This document shows positions 17,297 to 27,689 of a stretch of DNA of 64,000 nucleotides, piece after piece. Made by a program: the position numbers and the translations under genes. This DNA comes from Roseateles aquatilis (GTDB taxonomy: Bacteria > Pseudomonadota > Gammaproteobacteria > Burkholderiales > Burkholderiaceae_C): the NCBI RefSeq assembly GCF_002205645.1, contig NZ_NIOF01000004.1:186001-250000 (forward strand), read 5' to 3'. The notes below the pieces were generated by a model, which worked only from the letters and a program-made list of their open reading frames with translations, had not been told where the DNA came from and did no database searches. Positions within the stretch are counted from its first letter, which is position 1. Every line of letters begins with the position of its first letter.

Positions 17297-18220
17297 ATGC
17301 AAACCCCGTTGGAGTTGCGCCACCTGCGCACGCTGCTCGCGCTGCGCGAGGCCGGCAACCTGTCCCGCGCCGCCCAGTTGCTGAACCTGACCCAGTCGGC
17401 GCTCTCGCACCAGCTCAAGGGCCTGGAGGAGCATTACGGCGCCGAGCTCTTCGAGCGCAAGTCCAGCCCGCTGATGTTCGGCGTGGTCGGGCAGCGGCTG
17501 CTGAAGCTCGCGGCGCTGGTGCTGCCGCAGATCGACGAGGCGGACCGGGACGTGCGGCGGCTGGTGGAAGGGTCGGCCGGCCAACTGCGGATCGCCGTCG
17601 AGTGCCACACCTGCTTCGACTGGCTGATGCCGGCGATGGATGCCTTCCGCGAGCGGTGGCCGGAGGTGGAGCTGGACATCGTGTCCGGCTTCCAGGCCGA
17701 TCCGGTCGGGCTGCTGCATCAGGACCGCGCGGAGCTGGCCATCGTGTCGGACGTCGACCCGGACGAGACTGGCGTGGCGGTGCACCCGCTGTTCAGCTTC
17801 GAGATCGTCGCGCTGCTGCCCAAGGGGCATGCGCTGCTGGCCAAGCCGTGGATGGAAGCGGCGGACTTCGCCGACCAGACGCTGATCACCTACCCGGTGC
17901 CCGACGAAATGCTGGACCTCGTCCGCCGCGTCCTGCAACCGGCCGGCATCACGCCGCCGCGGCGCACCAGCGAGCTGACGGTGGCGATGCTGCAACTGGT
18001 GGCCAGCGGCCGGGGTTTCGCGGCGCTGCCGATCTGGGCGGTGGAGCACTACCTGGCGCGGGGCTACGTCGCCCGGCAACGCATCGGCGAAGGCGGCCTG
18101 ACCGGGCGCCTCTACGCCGTCAGCACCGAGCGTCTGGCGGCCAAGCCGTTCATGACCGACTTCGTGCGGATCATGCGGGAGACGTCGCTGCTGAACCTGG
18201 GCGGGGTGAGCCTGCTGTGA
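17297..18220 (+). CDS. metR: LysR-family regulator MetR
   Basis: This 307-residue transcription factor has an N-terminal winged helix (LRHLRTLLALREAGNLSRAA through QSALSHQLKGLEEHYGAELFER) and a periplasmic-binding-like effector domain from about residue 93. Sequence and position opposite metE identify it as MetR, which activates methionine genes in response to homocysteine. The ECHTCFDWLMPAM segment and the ITYPVPDEMLDLVRR stretch are characteristic of MetR. The ATG is preceded by AGGA at a suitable distance. In the 96-base spacer I find no clean TGAA-N5-TTCA box. A looser pair TGAAT...ATTCA occurs at 17230-17260. Confidence 0.93.
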   Translation: MQTPLELRHLRTLLALREAGNLSRAAQLLNLTQSALSHQLKGLEEHYGAELFERKSSPLMFGVVGQRLLKLAALVLPQIDEADRDVRRLVEGSAGQLRIAVECHTCFDWLMPAMDAFRERWPEVELDIVSGFQADPVGLLHQDRAELAIVSDVDPDETGVAVHPLFSFEIVALLPKGHALLAKPWMEAADFADQTLITYPVPDEMLDLVRRVLQPAGITPPRRTSELTVAMLQLVASGRGFAALPIWAVEHYLARGYVARQRIGEGGLTGRLYAVSTERLAAKPFMTDFVRIMRETSLLNLGGVSLL

Positions 18221-18311
18221 GCGTCCCGCCGGCGCGGGCGTCGGCTGCCGGGGCTGTCGTCAGACCGACGCGGCCCGGCCCGTGGAGGCATCGGAATGTC
18301 GTCAACCCCGA

Positions 18312-19229
18312 TCACTCGCCCTTCACCAGCAACTGCTGCACGCTGGAGAAATCCAGCCCGCCGCGTCCCGCGCGCTGGTTCAGCGCATAGAGGTTGCGCG
18401 CCAGCTCGCCCAGCGGCACCGCCGCGCCGACGCCGAGTGCCGCTTCCACCGCCAGCCCCAGGTCCTTGAGCATCAGGTCGTTGCCGAAACCGCCGCTGTA
18501 GCCGCGCGACGCGGGCGCGTTGGGCAGCACGCCGGGCCAGGGATTGCAGACCTCCGTCGCCCAGCTGCGGCCGGTGCTGACGGCCATCATCCCGGACAGC
18601 GCCGCCGGATCGAGGCCGTGCGCGACGCCCAGCGCCAGGGCCTCGCCGGTGACGGCCATGATCACGCCCAGCGCCATGTTGTTGCACAGCTTGGCCACCT
18701 GTCCCGCGCCGGCATCGCCCATGTGGAAGATGTTCCGGCCCATCGCCGACAGCACCGGCCGGGCGCGCTCCAGCACCGCGGGCTCGCCACCGACGATGAA
18801 GGTCAGGGTGCCCGCCGCGGCGCCGGCCGTGCCGCCGGAGACCGGCGCGTCGAGCATCGCCACGCCGCGTGCCTTCGCCGCCTGCGCCACGCGCTGCGCG
18901 GAGGCGGGCGCGATCGTGCTGCAGTCGATGACCAGCGTGCCGGCGGGCAGCCGTGCGAGCAGATCGCCGTCGCCCAGGTAAAGCGCCTCGACGTGCCGAC
19001 TCGCCGGCAACATCGAGATCACCACCGACGCGCCCTCCACCGCCGCCGCGGCCGAGGGGGCGATCGTCACACCGGCCTCGCGGGCCCGCTGCAGCGCGGC
19101 CTCGCTCAGGTCGAAGGCGGCGACGGCGTGGCCGGCCTTGGCCAGGTTGGCCGCCATCGGCCCGCCCATGTGCCCCAGGCCGATGAAGGCGATGCGCTCG
19201 CCAGCGTTACTCGTGGATGCGTCGCTCAT
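18312..19229 (-). CDS. mmsB: 3-hydroxyisobutyrate dehydrogenase
   Basis: This 305-residue NAD-dependent enzyme oxidises 3-hydroxyisobutyrate to methylmalonate semialdehyde in valine degradation. The Rossmann fingerprint FIGLGHMGGPMAANL is at residues 15-29. The substrate motif DAPVSGGTAGAAAGTL follows near 126, and the catalytic lysine lies in GQVAKLCNN near 176. It is the last gene of the mmsA-acd-ech-hydrolase-mmsB series, and its substrate is the product of the gene just upstream. A 142-base spacer with tandem TGCCCTGCT repeats separates it from that gene. Confidence 0.94.
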   Translation of the reverse strand: MSDASTSNAGERIAFIGLGHMGGPMAANLAKAGHAVAAFDLSEAALQRAREAGVTIAPSAAAAVEGASVVISMLPASRHVEALYLGDGDLLARLPAGTLVIDCSTIAPASAQRVAQAAKARGVAMLDAPVSGGTAGAAAGTLTFIVGGEPAVLERARPVLSAMGRNIFHMGDAGAGQVAKLCNNMALGVIMAVTGEALALGVAHGLDPAALSGMMAVSTGRSWATEVCNPWPGVLPNAPASRGYSGGFGNDLMLKDLGLAVEAALGVGAAVPLGELARNLYALNQRAGRGGLDFSSVQQLLVKGE

Positions 19230-19283
19230 GTCGTTTGTCTCCTGGATGTTTCGGTGTCGGTGTCTTGCCGCCCTGCCGCTGGG

Positions 19284-19332
19284 CTGCCCTGCTGCCCAGT
19301 TGCCCTGCTGCCCTGCTGCCCTGCTGCCCTGC
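19284..19332. repeat. Tandem nine-base repeat between mmsB and the hydrolase gene
   Basis: The unit TGCCCTGCT or its trimmed form occurs about five times in a row, interrupted once by CCAGT. It lies inside the valine operon between two genes and codes for nothing recognisable. The period of nine recalls the multiple-of-three arrays elsewhere in the window. Confidence 0.7.
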
Positions 19333-19371
19333 GGCCTTGTCGCTCTGATGCTTCGATGCCTTGACGAGTGA

Positions 19372-20535
19372 TCAGCTCAGATCGGCCAGTGGATGCGGCC
19401 CGTCGAAGCGAGGCGCCAGCACCGCGTCGACGAGCGCCTCGCCGCCGTCCTCGACGGACGCGGGCTGCCAGCGCGGCGACTTGTCCTTGTCGATCAGCAG
19501 CGCGCGCACGCCCTCGGCGAAGTCGGGGAAGACGCAGCAGCCTACCGAAGCCTGGTACTCCACCCGGAACACCTCGGCGAGCGAGGCATGCCGCAGCCGG
19601 CGCTGCAACGCGATGGCCAGCGCCGCCGACGTGGGGGATCCCTTCTGGAACGCGCCGCCGGCCTGAGCCAGCCACGGATCGTCCTCGCCGGCGAGCGAGC
19701 GCAAGCGCGGGGCGATCGTCGCCAGCCCATCGTGCGGGCCGATCAACGCATCGATGCGGTCACGGTGTCGCCGCAGCGCGGAAGGCGCCAGCTCCGGCGC
19801 CGGCAGCGCGCGCAGCACGTCGTCGAGCCGCTCGGCGTCGGCGGCGTGCTCGCCGGTCCAGCGCGCGGCGGCGATCGCCTCCAGCAAGGCGCCGTGATCC
19901 TCCGCCCGCGCGGCGTGGTCGGCCAGGCCCGACCACAGCGCATCCGCCGCGTTCAGCGGCGCGCCGGTCAGCGCGAGGAACAGCCCCGTGCGTCCCGGCA
20001 GCCGCGACAGGAACCAGCTCCCGCCGACATCGGGATACAACCCCAACGTGATCTCCGGCATCGCAAGCCGGCTGCGCGGCGTCACCACCCGGTGCGAAGC
20101 ACCCGCCATCAGCCCGATGCCGCCGCCCATCACGATGCCGTGGCCCCATGCCAGCAGCGGCTTCGGATAACGATGGATCGCATGGTCGAGGCGGTATTCG
20201 CGCTCGAAGAAATCAGCGGCATCGCGGGGCACGTTGCCGGCACCGGCGGCCCGCATCGCGCGGTGCAGGCCGACGACGTCGCCTCCCGCGCAGAAGGCCT
20301 TTTCGCCGCCGCCGTCGAGCACCACGCCGGCGATGCCGGGATCGTCGGCCCAGGCGCTCAGTCGCGCCTGCAGCGCGTCGACCATCGGCAGCGTCAGCGC
20401 ATTCAGGCTGGCGGGCGCGTTCAGCGTCGCATGGCCGAAGCGGTGGCCGGACGCCGTCAGCAGCGTCCGAAACAGCACCGGCGCGTCTGCGGCGGACGCG
20501 TGCTCGACAGGTTGGGGCTCGTTCGTGGGACTCAT
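19372..20535 (-). CDS. 3-hydroxyisobutyryl-CoA hydrolase
   Basis: This is a 387-residue crotonase-superfamily enzyme that releases free 3-hydroxyisobutyrate from its CoA ester, protecting the cell from the reactive intermediate methacrylyl-CoA. The crotonase core shows the oxyanion-hole segments GEKAFCAGGDV and GHGIVMGGGIGLMAGASHRVVT, and the catalytic Glu/Asp region PEITLGLYPDVGGSWFLSRLPG. The C-terminal extension (RVEYQASVGCCVFPDFAEGVRALLIDKDKSPRW) separates hydrolases from hydratases. Of three in-frame ATGs (20550, 20544, 20535) I use the last, which has GGAG nine bases upstream. It sits between the enoyl-CoA hydratase and mmsB genes, as the pathway predicts. Confidence 0.92.
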   Translation of the reverse strand: MSPTNEPQPVEHASAADAPVLFRTLLTASGHRFGHATLNAPASLNALTLPMVDALQARLSAWADDPGIAGVVLDGGGEKAFCAGGDVVGLHRAMRAAGAGNVPRDAADFFEREYRLDHAIHRYPKPLLAWGHGIVMGGGIGLMAGASHRVVTPRSRLAMPEITLGLYPDVGGSWFLSRLPGRTGLFLALTGAPLNAADALWSGLADHAARAEDHGALLEAIAAARWTGEHAADAERLDDVLRALPAPELAPSALRRHRDRIDALIGPHDGLATIAPRLRSLAGEDDPWLAQAGGAFQKGSPTSAALAIALQRRLRHASLAEVFRVEYQASVGCCVFPDFAEGVRALLIDKDKSPRWQPASVEDGGEALVDAVLAPRFDGPHPLADLS

Positions 20536-20630
20536 CGTCCGCATCTCCATCGTGAGGGGAATGTCGTTTCTCGGACCGACTGGCGGTGCCGCCGCTCGGC
20601 GGTCAGGGGGCCAGTCAGCGGGCCGGCGGA

Positions 20631-21449
20631 TCAGCCGTTGCGCCATCGCGGGCTGCGCTTGCCGAGGAACGCCTGCACGCCCTCACGCTGATCCTCGGTA
20701 TCGAAGAGCGCCACGAACGCCTCGCGCTCGGCCACGAGCTGCGATGCCGCCGGCGCCGAGCGCGCGCCCTGGATCAGGCGTTTGCAGGCCGCCACGCTGC
20801 CGGGGCTCTGCCCCTGCGCCCGCTCGGCCCACCGCAGCGCCGCCGCCAGCGATTCGCCCTTGGGCGCGCGGTCATCGGCCAGGCCGATGCGCAGCGCGGT
20901 CTCGGCATCGACGCGCTCGCCCAGCAACACCATGCGCTTGGCCCAGCTCTCGCCGACGGTCCAGCTCAGCCACTGCGTGCCGCCCGCGCAGGGCAGCAGA
21001 CCGACGCTGGCTTCCGGCAACGCGAGCACCGCGTGCGGCTCGACGATGCGCAGGTCGCAGGCCAGCGCGCATTCCAGCCCGCCGCCCATCGCGTAGCCGT
21101 TGATGGCGGCGATGCTCACGCCCCGAAAACCGGCCAGCGCCTCGAAGGCATCGCCGAAGCGCCTGGCCATCGTCGCGGCGCGGCCCTTGTCGCCATCGGC
21201 GAACAGCTTGAGGTCGGCCCCGGCGCTGAAGAACTTCTCGCCCTCGCCGGTGATGACCAGCGCGCGGATGGCATCGTCGCGGTTCAGGTCGCCGATCAGG
21301 CGCGTCAGGGCCGCCAGGCTCTCGGCCGTCCAGGTGTGCGCGGGCGGGTTGGTCAGCGTGACGACCGCGGTCGCGCCGCGCCGCGCCAGGCGCAGTCCGG
21401 CGTGGCCTGCGCTTGTCGTGTCTTGGGGATCGGTCATGGGAGCGGTCAT
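20631..21449 (-). CDS. Enoyl-CoA hydratase (methacrylyl-CoA hydratase role)
   Basis: This 272-residue crotonase adds water across the double bond of an enoyl-CoA. In this operon the expected substrate is methacrylyl-CoA from valine. Motifs are TGEGEKFFSAGADLK and AINGYAMGGGLECALACDLR for the oxyanion hole, and PEASVGLLPCAGGTQWL for the active-site acid region. In that last motif the second catalytic position, usually Glu, appears as Cys-Ala-Gly-Gly, so the mechanism may rely on one acid. I start at ATG 21449; ATG 21437 is an alternative. The neighbouring genes encode the steps before and after. Confidence 0.87.
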   Translation of the reverse strand: MTAPMTDPQDTTSAGHAGLRLARRGATAVVTLTNPPAHTWTAESLAALTRLIGDLNRDDAIRALVITGEGEKFFSAGADLKLFADGDKGRAATMARRFGDAFEALAGFRGVSIAAINGYAMGGGLECALACDLRIVEPHAVLALPEASVGLLPCAGGTQWLSWTVGESWAKRMVLLGERVDAETALRIGLADDRAPKGESLAAALRWAERAQGQSPGSVAACKRLIQGARSAPAASQLVAEREAFVALFDTEDQREGVQAFLGKRSPRWRNG

Positions 21450-21591
21450 GAGGTTCGCCTTGGGCAGAGGGTGAAGCAGGAGATGCGGGGGAAAGGGCAC
21501 GCGACGGTCGACGAGGTCCGCGAGGCTCACGGCAGGCGCTGGGCAAGACAGGCCGGATCGACGCCAACGCAGGCGGGTCGCCGGACGCCGC

Positions 21592-22752
21592 TCAGCGGAT
21601 CGTCTCGGGCGCGTGGTCCTGCAGCATCCGGCGCGCGACGATGACGCGCATGATTTCGTTGGTGCCTTCGAGGATCTGATGCACGCGCGTGTCGCGCAGA
21701 TAGCGTTCCAGCGGGTACTCGCGGATGTAGCCGTAGCCGCCGTGGATCTGCAGCGCCTCGTTGCAGACGGTGAAGCCGATGTCCGTCGCCAGCCGCTTGG
21801 CCATCGCGCAATAGACCTGCGCGTCCGGCGATCCGCCGTCGAGCCGGGCCGCGGCCAGCCGCACCATCTGCCGCGCGGCGACCAGCTCGGTGGCCATGTC
21901 GGCCAGCTTGAACTGCAGCGCCTGGAAGTCCGCCAGCGGGCGGCCGAACTGGCGACGCTCGTGCAGGTGGCGCTGCGCCGCGGTCAACGCGGCCTGCGCC
22001 GCGCCCACCGAGCAGCAGGCGATGTTGATGCGCCCGCCGTCCAGCCCCTTCATCGCGATGCGGAAGCCCTGCCCCTCCTCGCCCAGCAACTGCGACGCGG
22101 GCACGCGCACGCCATCGAACGCGATGGCGCGGGTGGGCTGGCTGTTCCAGCCCATCTTGTCTTCCTTGCGGCCGTAGGCGATGCCGGGCCGGTCGGCCTC
22201 GACCAGGAAGGCGGAGATCCCGTCCGCGCCCGGCCCGCCGGTGCGCGCCATCACCACCAGCACGTCGGTCGCGCCGGCGCCGGAGATGAAGGCCTTGCCG
22301 CCGTCGATGACGTAGTCGTCGCCGTCGCGGCGCGCCGTCGTGCGCAGCGACGCGGCATCCGATCCGGCGCCGGGTTCGGTCAGGCAGTACGACGCCAGCC
22401 GCTGCCCGCCGCACAGCGACGGGCCCCACATCGCGGCCACCTCGGGGCGCGCGAAGCTCGTGACCATCCAGGTCGCCATGTTGTGGATGCTGAGGAAGGC
22501 CGTCGTCGACGGGCACGCCGCGGCCAGTTCCTCGAAGACCAGCGTCGCGTCCAGCCGCGGCAGGCCCAGCCCGCCGGCCGCCTCGGGCGCGTAGAGCCCG
22601 CAGAAGCCGAGCTCGCCGGCATGCCGCAACGTGTCACGCGGGAAGAAGGCCTGCGCGTCCCACTCGGCGGCGCGCGGCGCCATCTCGTCGCGGGCGAAGT
22701 CGCGCGCGGCCTGCTGGAAGGCGCGTTGCTGCTCGTTCAGCTCGAAGTCCAC
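21592..22752 (-). CDS. Acyl-CoA dehydrogenase, likely isobutyryl-CoA dehydrogenase
   Basis: This is a 386-residue FAD enzyme. The signatures LTEPGAGSDAASLRTTA, CNEALQIHGGYGYIREYPLERYLRDTR and ILEGTNEIMRVIVAR are typical. The wording around SIHNMATWMV and GWNSQPTRAIAFDGVRVPASQLLG resembles the ACAD8 group that oxidises isobutyryl-CoA to methacrylyl-CoA. The pathway context supports that substrate, though short branched acyl-CoAs in general cannot be excluded. The gene is separated by seven bases from mmsA and probably shares its transcript. Electrons would pass to ETF, which is not encoded here. Confidence 0.91.
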   Translation of the reverse strand: MDFELNEQQRAFQQAARDFARDEMAPRAAEWDAQAFFPRDTLRHAGELGFCGLYAPEAAGGLGLPRLDATLVFEELAAACPSTTAFLSIHNMATWMVTSFARPEVAAMWGPSLCGGQRLASYCLTEPGAGSDAASLRTTARRDGDDYVIDGGKAFISGAGATDVLVVMARTGGPGADGISAFLVEADRPGIAYGRKEDKMGWNSQPTRAIAFDGVRVPASQLLGEEGQGFRIAMKGLDGGRINIACCSVGAAQAALTAAQRHLHERRQFGRPLADFQALQFKLADMATELVAARQMVRLAAARLDGGSPDAQVYCAMAKRLATDIGFTVCNEALQIHGGYGYIREYPLERYLRDTRVHQILEGTNEIMRVIVARRMLQDHAPETIR

Positions 22753-22759
22753 CGGCCCC

Positions 22760-24268
<1,509 letters not shown>

Positions 24269-24612
24269 GTCGGGTCTCCGGATGTCGTTATGGGGGCGAT
24301 GCCGGATGCGGTAAGGCATGCCGTGCAGGCGCCCGACGAATCTATCGGCAATCCCCCGCCGCGATGCCGCAAGTGGCTGATGTGAAAAGGGAAAGTGGCG
24401 AATGGCTTCGCACGCGGAGCACCGCGTCCGCGAAGTTTGCGAAGGCCTCGGACACGCCCCGCGCGCGGCGGTGGACGCGACGCCGCGGCGGCGCGCGCCC
24501 TGCCGTCGACATCGGGGTCCGACGCGTCGAGCGCGTCGCCCGCGCGTGGCGCTAGCACGCGCGGACACGGGGCCGGTGGCGCCAATGCCACAGGCCGACG
24601 CGCACGCGCCGA
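24269..24612. other. Divergent spacer upstream of mmsA, no gene seen
   Basis: About 340 bases separate the mmsA start from the cobalamin riboswitch. It must contain the promoter of the valine operon, but I see no clear hexamers. The region is GC- and Arg-codon-rich on both strands without a recognisable product. A TATGAT box at 24613-24618 marks the probable start of the btuB leader. Confidence 0.5.
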
Positions 24613-24625
24613 TATGATCCGGCCC

Positions 24626-24854
24626 GTTGGTGCTCGCGCCCGGCTTTCCGCCGGCGCAGTTCAACGGGAATCAGGAAGGGCCGCGCCACGCACGGCCGCG
24701 GCCCCAACCTGAGCTGCCCCCGCAACGGTAAGCGGAAGGCGCGCGCGGATCGATCCGGTCCGCACGGCGCGCGGCACGTGTCCGAGACCACTGGGCGTCA
24801 TCGCCCGGGAAGGCGACACGGGTTCATCTTCCGACAGCCCGGATACCGGCCAAC
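24626..24854 (+). ncRNA. Cobalamin (AdoCbl) riboswitch controlling btuB
   Basis: The leader carries the conserved B12-box region, GCTGCCCCCGCAACGGTAAG at about 24714-24733. It also has the upstream GGGAATCAGGAA element, GAGACCACTGGG at about 24784-24795, and the closing CCCGGATACCGGCC segment at about 24838-24851. Outer stem P1 can form from GTTGG (24626-24630) and CCAAC (24850-24854). A TATGAT -10 box lies just before. In this class, coenzyme B12 binding represses the downstream gene. The gene 90 bases downstream is btuB, as expected. Confidence 0.93.
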
Positions 24855-24861
24855 AGGAGGA

Positions 24862-24910
24862 TTCCCCGCGTCCAGGCGCGAGGGTCCATGTCGCAGGCGC
24901 CCGCGGGGAA
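24862..24910 (+). promoter_or_regulatory. Candidate expression-platform hairpin of the btuB riboswitch
   Basis: A perfect nine-base inverted repeat, TTCCCCGCG (24862-24870) and CGCGGGGAA (24902-24910), follows the aptamer. There is no T run after it, so control may act on translation or by Rho rather than by intrinsic termination. The assignment rests on position only. Confidence 0.4.
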
Positions 24911-24943
24911 GCGGACGTCTGCCGCTCGAATTCCGATCCCGCC

Positions 24944-26839
24944 ATGTCCCTCTCCGCTCCCCGCGCCACGCTGCGCGCCACGTCCCGTGCCGCGCTGCTC
25001 GCGCTGATCGCCGCGCCCCTGCTGCCGGCCGTCTCCTTCGCCCAATCCCGGCTCGATCCCGTCGTCGTCATCGGCACCCGCGAGGCGCAAGCGCTGAGCA
25101 AGAGCGTCGCCGACATCGTCCTGATCGACAGCGACACGCTGCGCGACAGCGGCGCCGGCAGCGTCCAGGACGTGCTGCGCCGCTACGCCGGCGTGCAGTT
25201 CACCCAGAACGGCGGCCCGGGCCAGACCGCCGGCTACCTCCTGCGCGGCACCAGCACCAGCGGCACCATCGTGATGGTCGACGGCGTGCGCGTCGGCTCG
25301 GCCTCGCTGGGCCAGGCGGCCTTCGAATCGATGAGCCTGTCCACCATCGATCACATCGAGGTCCTGCGCGGCCCGGCCTCCGGCCTGTACGGCGCCGATG
25401 CCGTCGGCGGCGTGATCCAGATCTTCACCAAGAAGGGCCAGGGCCCGCTGAACGTCACCGCCGGCGTGGCCGTGGGCGAGTACAACTCGCGCCTGGGCGA
25501 CATCGGCATCAGCGGCGCGCAGGCGGGCTTCGACTACGCGGCCAGCCTGAGCCGCGAGACCAGCGACGGCATGACCGCGATCCGGGCCGACAGCGGCAGC
25601 TCGTCCTTCAACCCCGACCGCGACGGCTTCGCCCGCACCGTGGGCACCGTCCGCCTGGGCTTCACGCCGGCCGAGGGCCACCGCGTCGGCGTCAGCGCGA
25701 CGCAAGGGCGCCTGAACGCGCAGTACGACAGCGCCGTCTTCGGCGGTCCGCCCAACTACATCGCCGATCCGTCCGGCGACTTCCGCAACCGGCTCAAGAC
25801 GCGCGAGCTCACCGCCGACTATCGCGGCACGCTGTCGCCGATCTGGACGACGACGGTCCAGCTGGGCCGCGGCACCGACGACTCGGTCAGCGGCCTGGCC
25901 GACGCGCCGCGCTTCAAGACCACGCGCGACCAGATCACCTGGCAGAACGCGCTGCGCATCGCGCCGGACCAGCAAGTGGTGCTGGCCTACGAGCACCTGA
26001 AGGAAAAGGCCGAAGGCGTCACCGTCGGCGCGCTCGACCGCAACACCAACAGCTACATCGCCGGCTACTCGGGCCAGTTCGGCCCCGCGGCGGTCGAGGC
26101 CAGCGTGCGCCATGACGACAACAGCGCGTATGGCAAGAACACCTCGGGCACGATCGGCGGCAGCTACGCGCTGAGCTCCACGCTCAAGCTGCGCGCGCTG
26201 GCGGGCAAGAGCTTCCGCGCCCCGACCTTCAACGACACCAGCTACCCGTTCTACGGCGTCCCGACCATCAAGCCGGAGACCGGCCGCAGCATCGAGCTGG
26301 GCGTGAACTGGCAATCGGGCGCGACCAGCGCGTCGGCCACGGTCTATCGCAACAAGCTGGACAACCTGATCGGCTACAACCCCGACCCCACCGGCAAGGA
26401 ATGCCCGAGCGGCTACTTCGGTTGCGCGTACAACATCTCCAAGGCCAAGCTGCAAGGCGCGACGCTGACGGGCGCGCATCGCATCGGCAACTTGAGCGTG
26501 AGCGCGACGGTCGACTTCCTGGACGCGAAGGACGAGAAGACGGGTACCCGCCTGATCCGCCGCGCCGCGCATCAGGAAAGCGTCTCGGCCGATTACGACA
26601 CCGGCGTGTGGAGTGTCGGCGCGTCGCTGACCGACGTGGGCAAGCGGCCCGACTCCGCGGGCAACCTGGGCGCCTATGCGCTGCTGGACCTGCGCGCGAC
26701 CTGGCGCTTCCTGCCGCAATGGCGCCTGGAAGCCAAGGTGCTCAACGCCGCCGATCGCGACGTGCAGCCGGTCTACACCTACCAGGGCCTGGGACGTCAG
26801 GCGTGGGTGGGCGTGCGGTATGACATGAAGGGGTTCTGA
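24944..26839 (+). CDS. btuB: TonB-dependent vitamin B12 receptor
   Basis: This 631-residue outer-membrane receptor imports cobalamins with TonB energy. The signal peptide ends near residue 34 (PAVSFAQ). The TonB box region is DPVVVIGTREAQ. The plug domain follows with SVQDVLRRYAGVQFTQNGGPGQTAGYLLRG and IEVLRGPASGLYGADAVGGVIQIFTK, and then a 22-strand barrel ending in aromatic F631. The cobalamin riboswitch in its leader is the strongest evidence for the substrate. I see no strong ribosome site before the ATG, which fits translational control. A hairpin follows the stop. Confidence 0.93.
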   Translation: MSLSAPRATLRATSRAALLALIAAPLLPAVSFAQSRLDPVVVIGTREAQALSKSVADIVLIDSDTLRDSGAGSVQDVLRRYAGVQFTQNGGPGQTAGYLLRGTSTSGTIVMVDGVRVGSASLGQAAFESMSLSTIDHIEVLRGPASGLYGADAVGGVIQIFTKKGQGPLNVTAGVAVGEYNSRLGDIGISGAQAGFDYAASLSRETSDGMTAIRADSGSSSFNPDRDGFARTVGTVRLGFTPAEGHRVGVSATQGRLNAQYDSAVFGGPPNYIADPSGDFRNRLKTRELTADYRGTLSPIWTTTVQLGRGTDDSVSGLADAPRFKTTRDQITWQNALRIAPDQQVVLAYEHLKEKAEGVTVGALDRNTNSYIAGYSGQFGPAAVEASVRHDDNSAYGKNTSGTIGGSYALSSTLKLRALAGKSFRAPTFNDTSYPFYGVPTIKPETGRSIELGVNWQSGATSASATVYRNKLDNLIGYNPDPTGKECPSGYFGCAYNISKAKLQGATLTGAHRIGNLSVSATVDFLDAKDEKTGTRLIRRAAHQESVSADYDTGVWSVGASLTDVGKRPDSAGNLGAYALLDLRATWRFLPQWRLEAKVLNAADRDVQPVYTYQGLGRQAWVGVRYDMKGF

Positions 26840-26850
26840 TCGAAGGGCGC

Positions 26851-26875
26851 GAAGCGGCGTCCCCGACGCCGCTTC
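26851..26875. terminator. Hairpin between convergent btuB and the HD hydrolase gene
   Basis: GAAGCGGCGT/ACGCCGCTTC (26851-26860 and 26866-26875) is a perfect 10-bp stem with a five-base loop, right after btuB and touching the stop codon of the opposing gene. There is no T run, so its role as a terminator is inferred from position. Confidence 0.5.
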
Positions 26876-27521
26876 AGCCGCCTGCCATCCCGTCCGACGG
26901 CGCCGTGAGGCGCCGTAGTTCATCCAGGAACCGCCGCGCCGCCACATCCGACGGCCACGGCTCCCACGCCGTGCCGCCGTAGCGGGCCTGCAGCGGGTCC
27001 GAGGCCAGCACCGGGTGCGTGATGCCCAGCACCTCGCGCACCTCCCGCGCCGACCAGCCGGTGCAGAACACCGCCTCGGACGCCGCGGCAATGCTGTCGG
27101 CGCGCTTGTGCAGCGCGTAGGTGTCCGCGTCCCAGTCGGGCAGGCGATACCGCGCCGCGATGGCCTGCATCAACCGATCCCCGACGATGCGGAACGGCTC
27201 GCCCAGCACGCGCTTGAGCGGCGAGATGCAGTCGAAGCCGAGGAAGCCCTCCTCCGCGTCATGCAACAGCTCCGCGAGCGATGCCGCGGTCGTCAGCGGC
27301 TGGCCGGCGTCCTCGGCCCATTGGTGCCGCAGCGCCAGCACCAGCAGCGAGTGCTGCGCCACCGACAGCGGCCACGGCCAGACGGATTCCCCGCCCCAGC
27401 GGTAGGTGCGCGCCAGACGCAACGCGAGGTCCTCGTCGGTCCAGGCGCCGGGGGACGGATTGATCAGGTCGAGCGCCGCCCCGGAGGGCAGGCGGATCCA
27501 GGCACGCGGGCTGTCGGTCAT
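26874..27521 (-). CDS. HD-domain phosphohydrolase, YfbR-like
   Basis: This 215-residue cytoplasmic protein carries an HD metal site. The first His is in VAQHSLLV near residue 66, the HD pair in LAELLHDAEEGFLG near 97, and a later Asp in HKRADSIAAASE. YfbR relatives are 5'-deoxynucleotidases; others in this superfamily act on different nucleotides, so the substrate is open. The N-terminus (RAWIRLPSGAALDLINPSPGAWTDEDLALRLARTYRWGG) is a conserved lead-in of this subgroup. I start at ATG 27521. The longer frame to 27572 lacks family similarity. Confidence 0.82.
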   Translation of the reverse strand: MTDSPRAWIRLPSGAALDLINPSPGAWTDEDLALRLARTYRWGGESVWPWPLSVAQHSLLVLALRHQWAEDAGQPLTTAASLAELLHDAEEGFLGFDCISPLKRVLGEPFRIVGDRLMQAIAARYRLPDWDADTYALHKRADSIAAASEAVFCTGWSAREVREVLGITHPVLASDPLQARYGGTAWEPWPSDVAARRFLDELRRLTAPSDGMAGG

Positions 27522-27689
27522 GCGGCCGACTGTAGCGACTGGCGCGCCCCAGGATCCTGGGACGTGGGCCACGGATCTGTCACATCCCTGCTATCTCGTC
27601 CGCCTACGCTGACTTCGCGGTGACCGGATGCCGGTCGCCACGACCCCGCCCCGCCCCGTGCCCCTCTTCTTCGATCTTCGCGACAGCCC

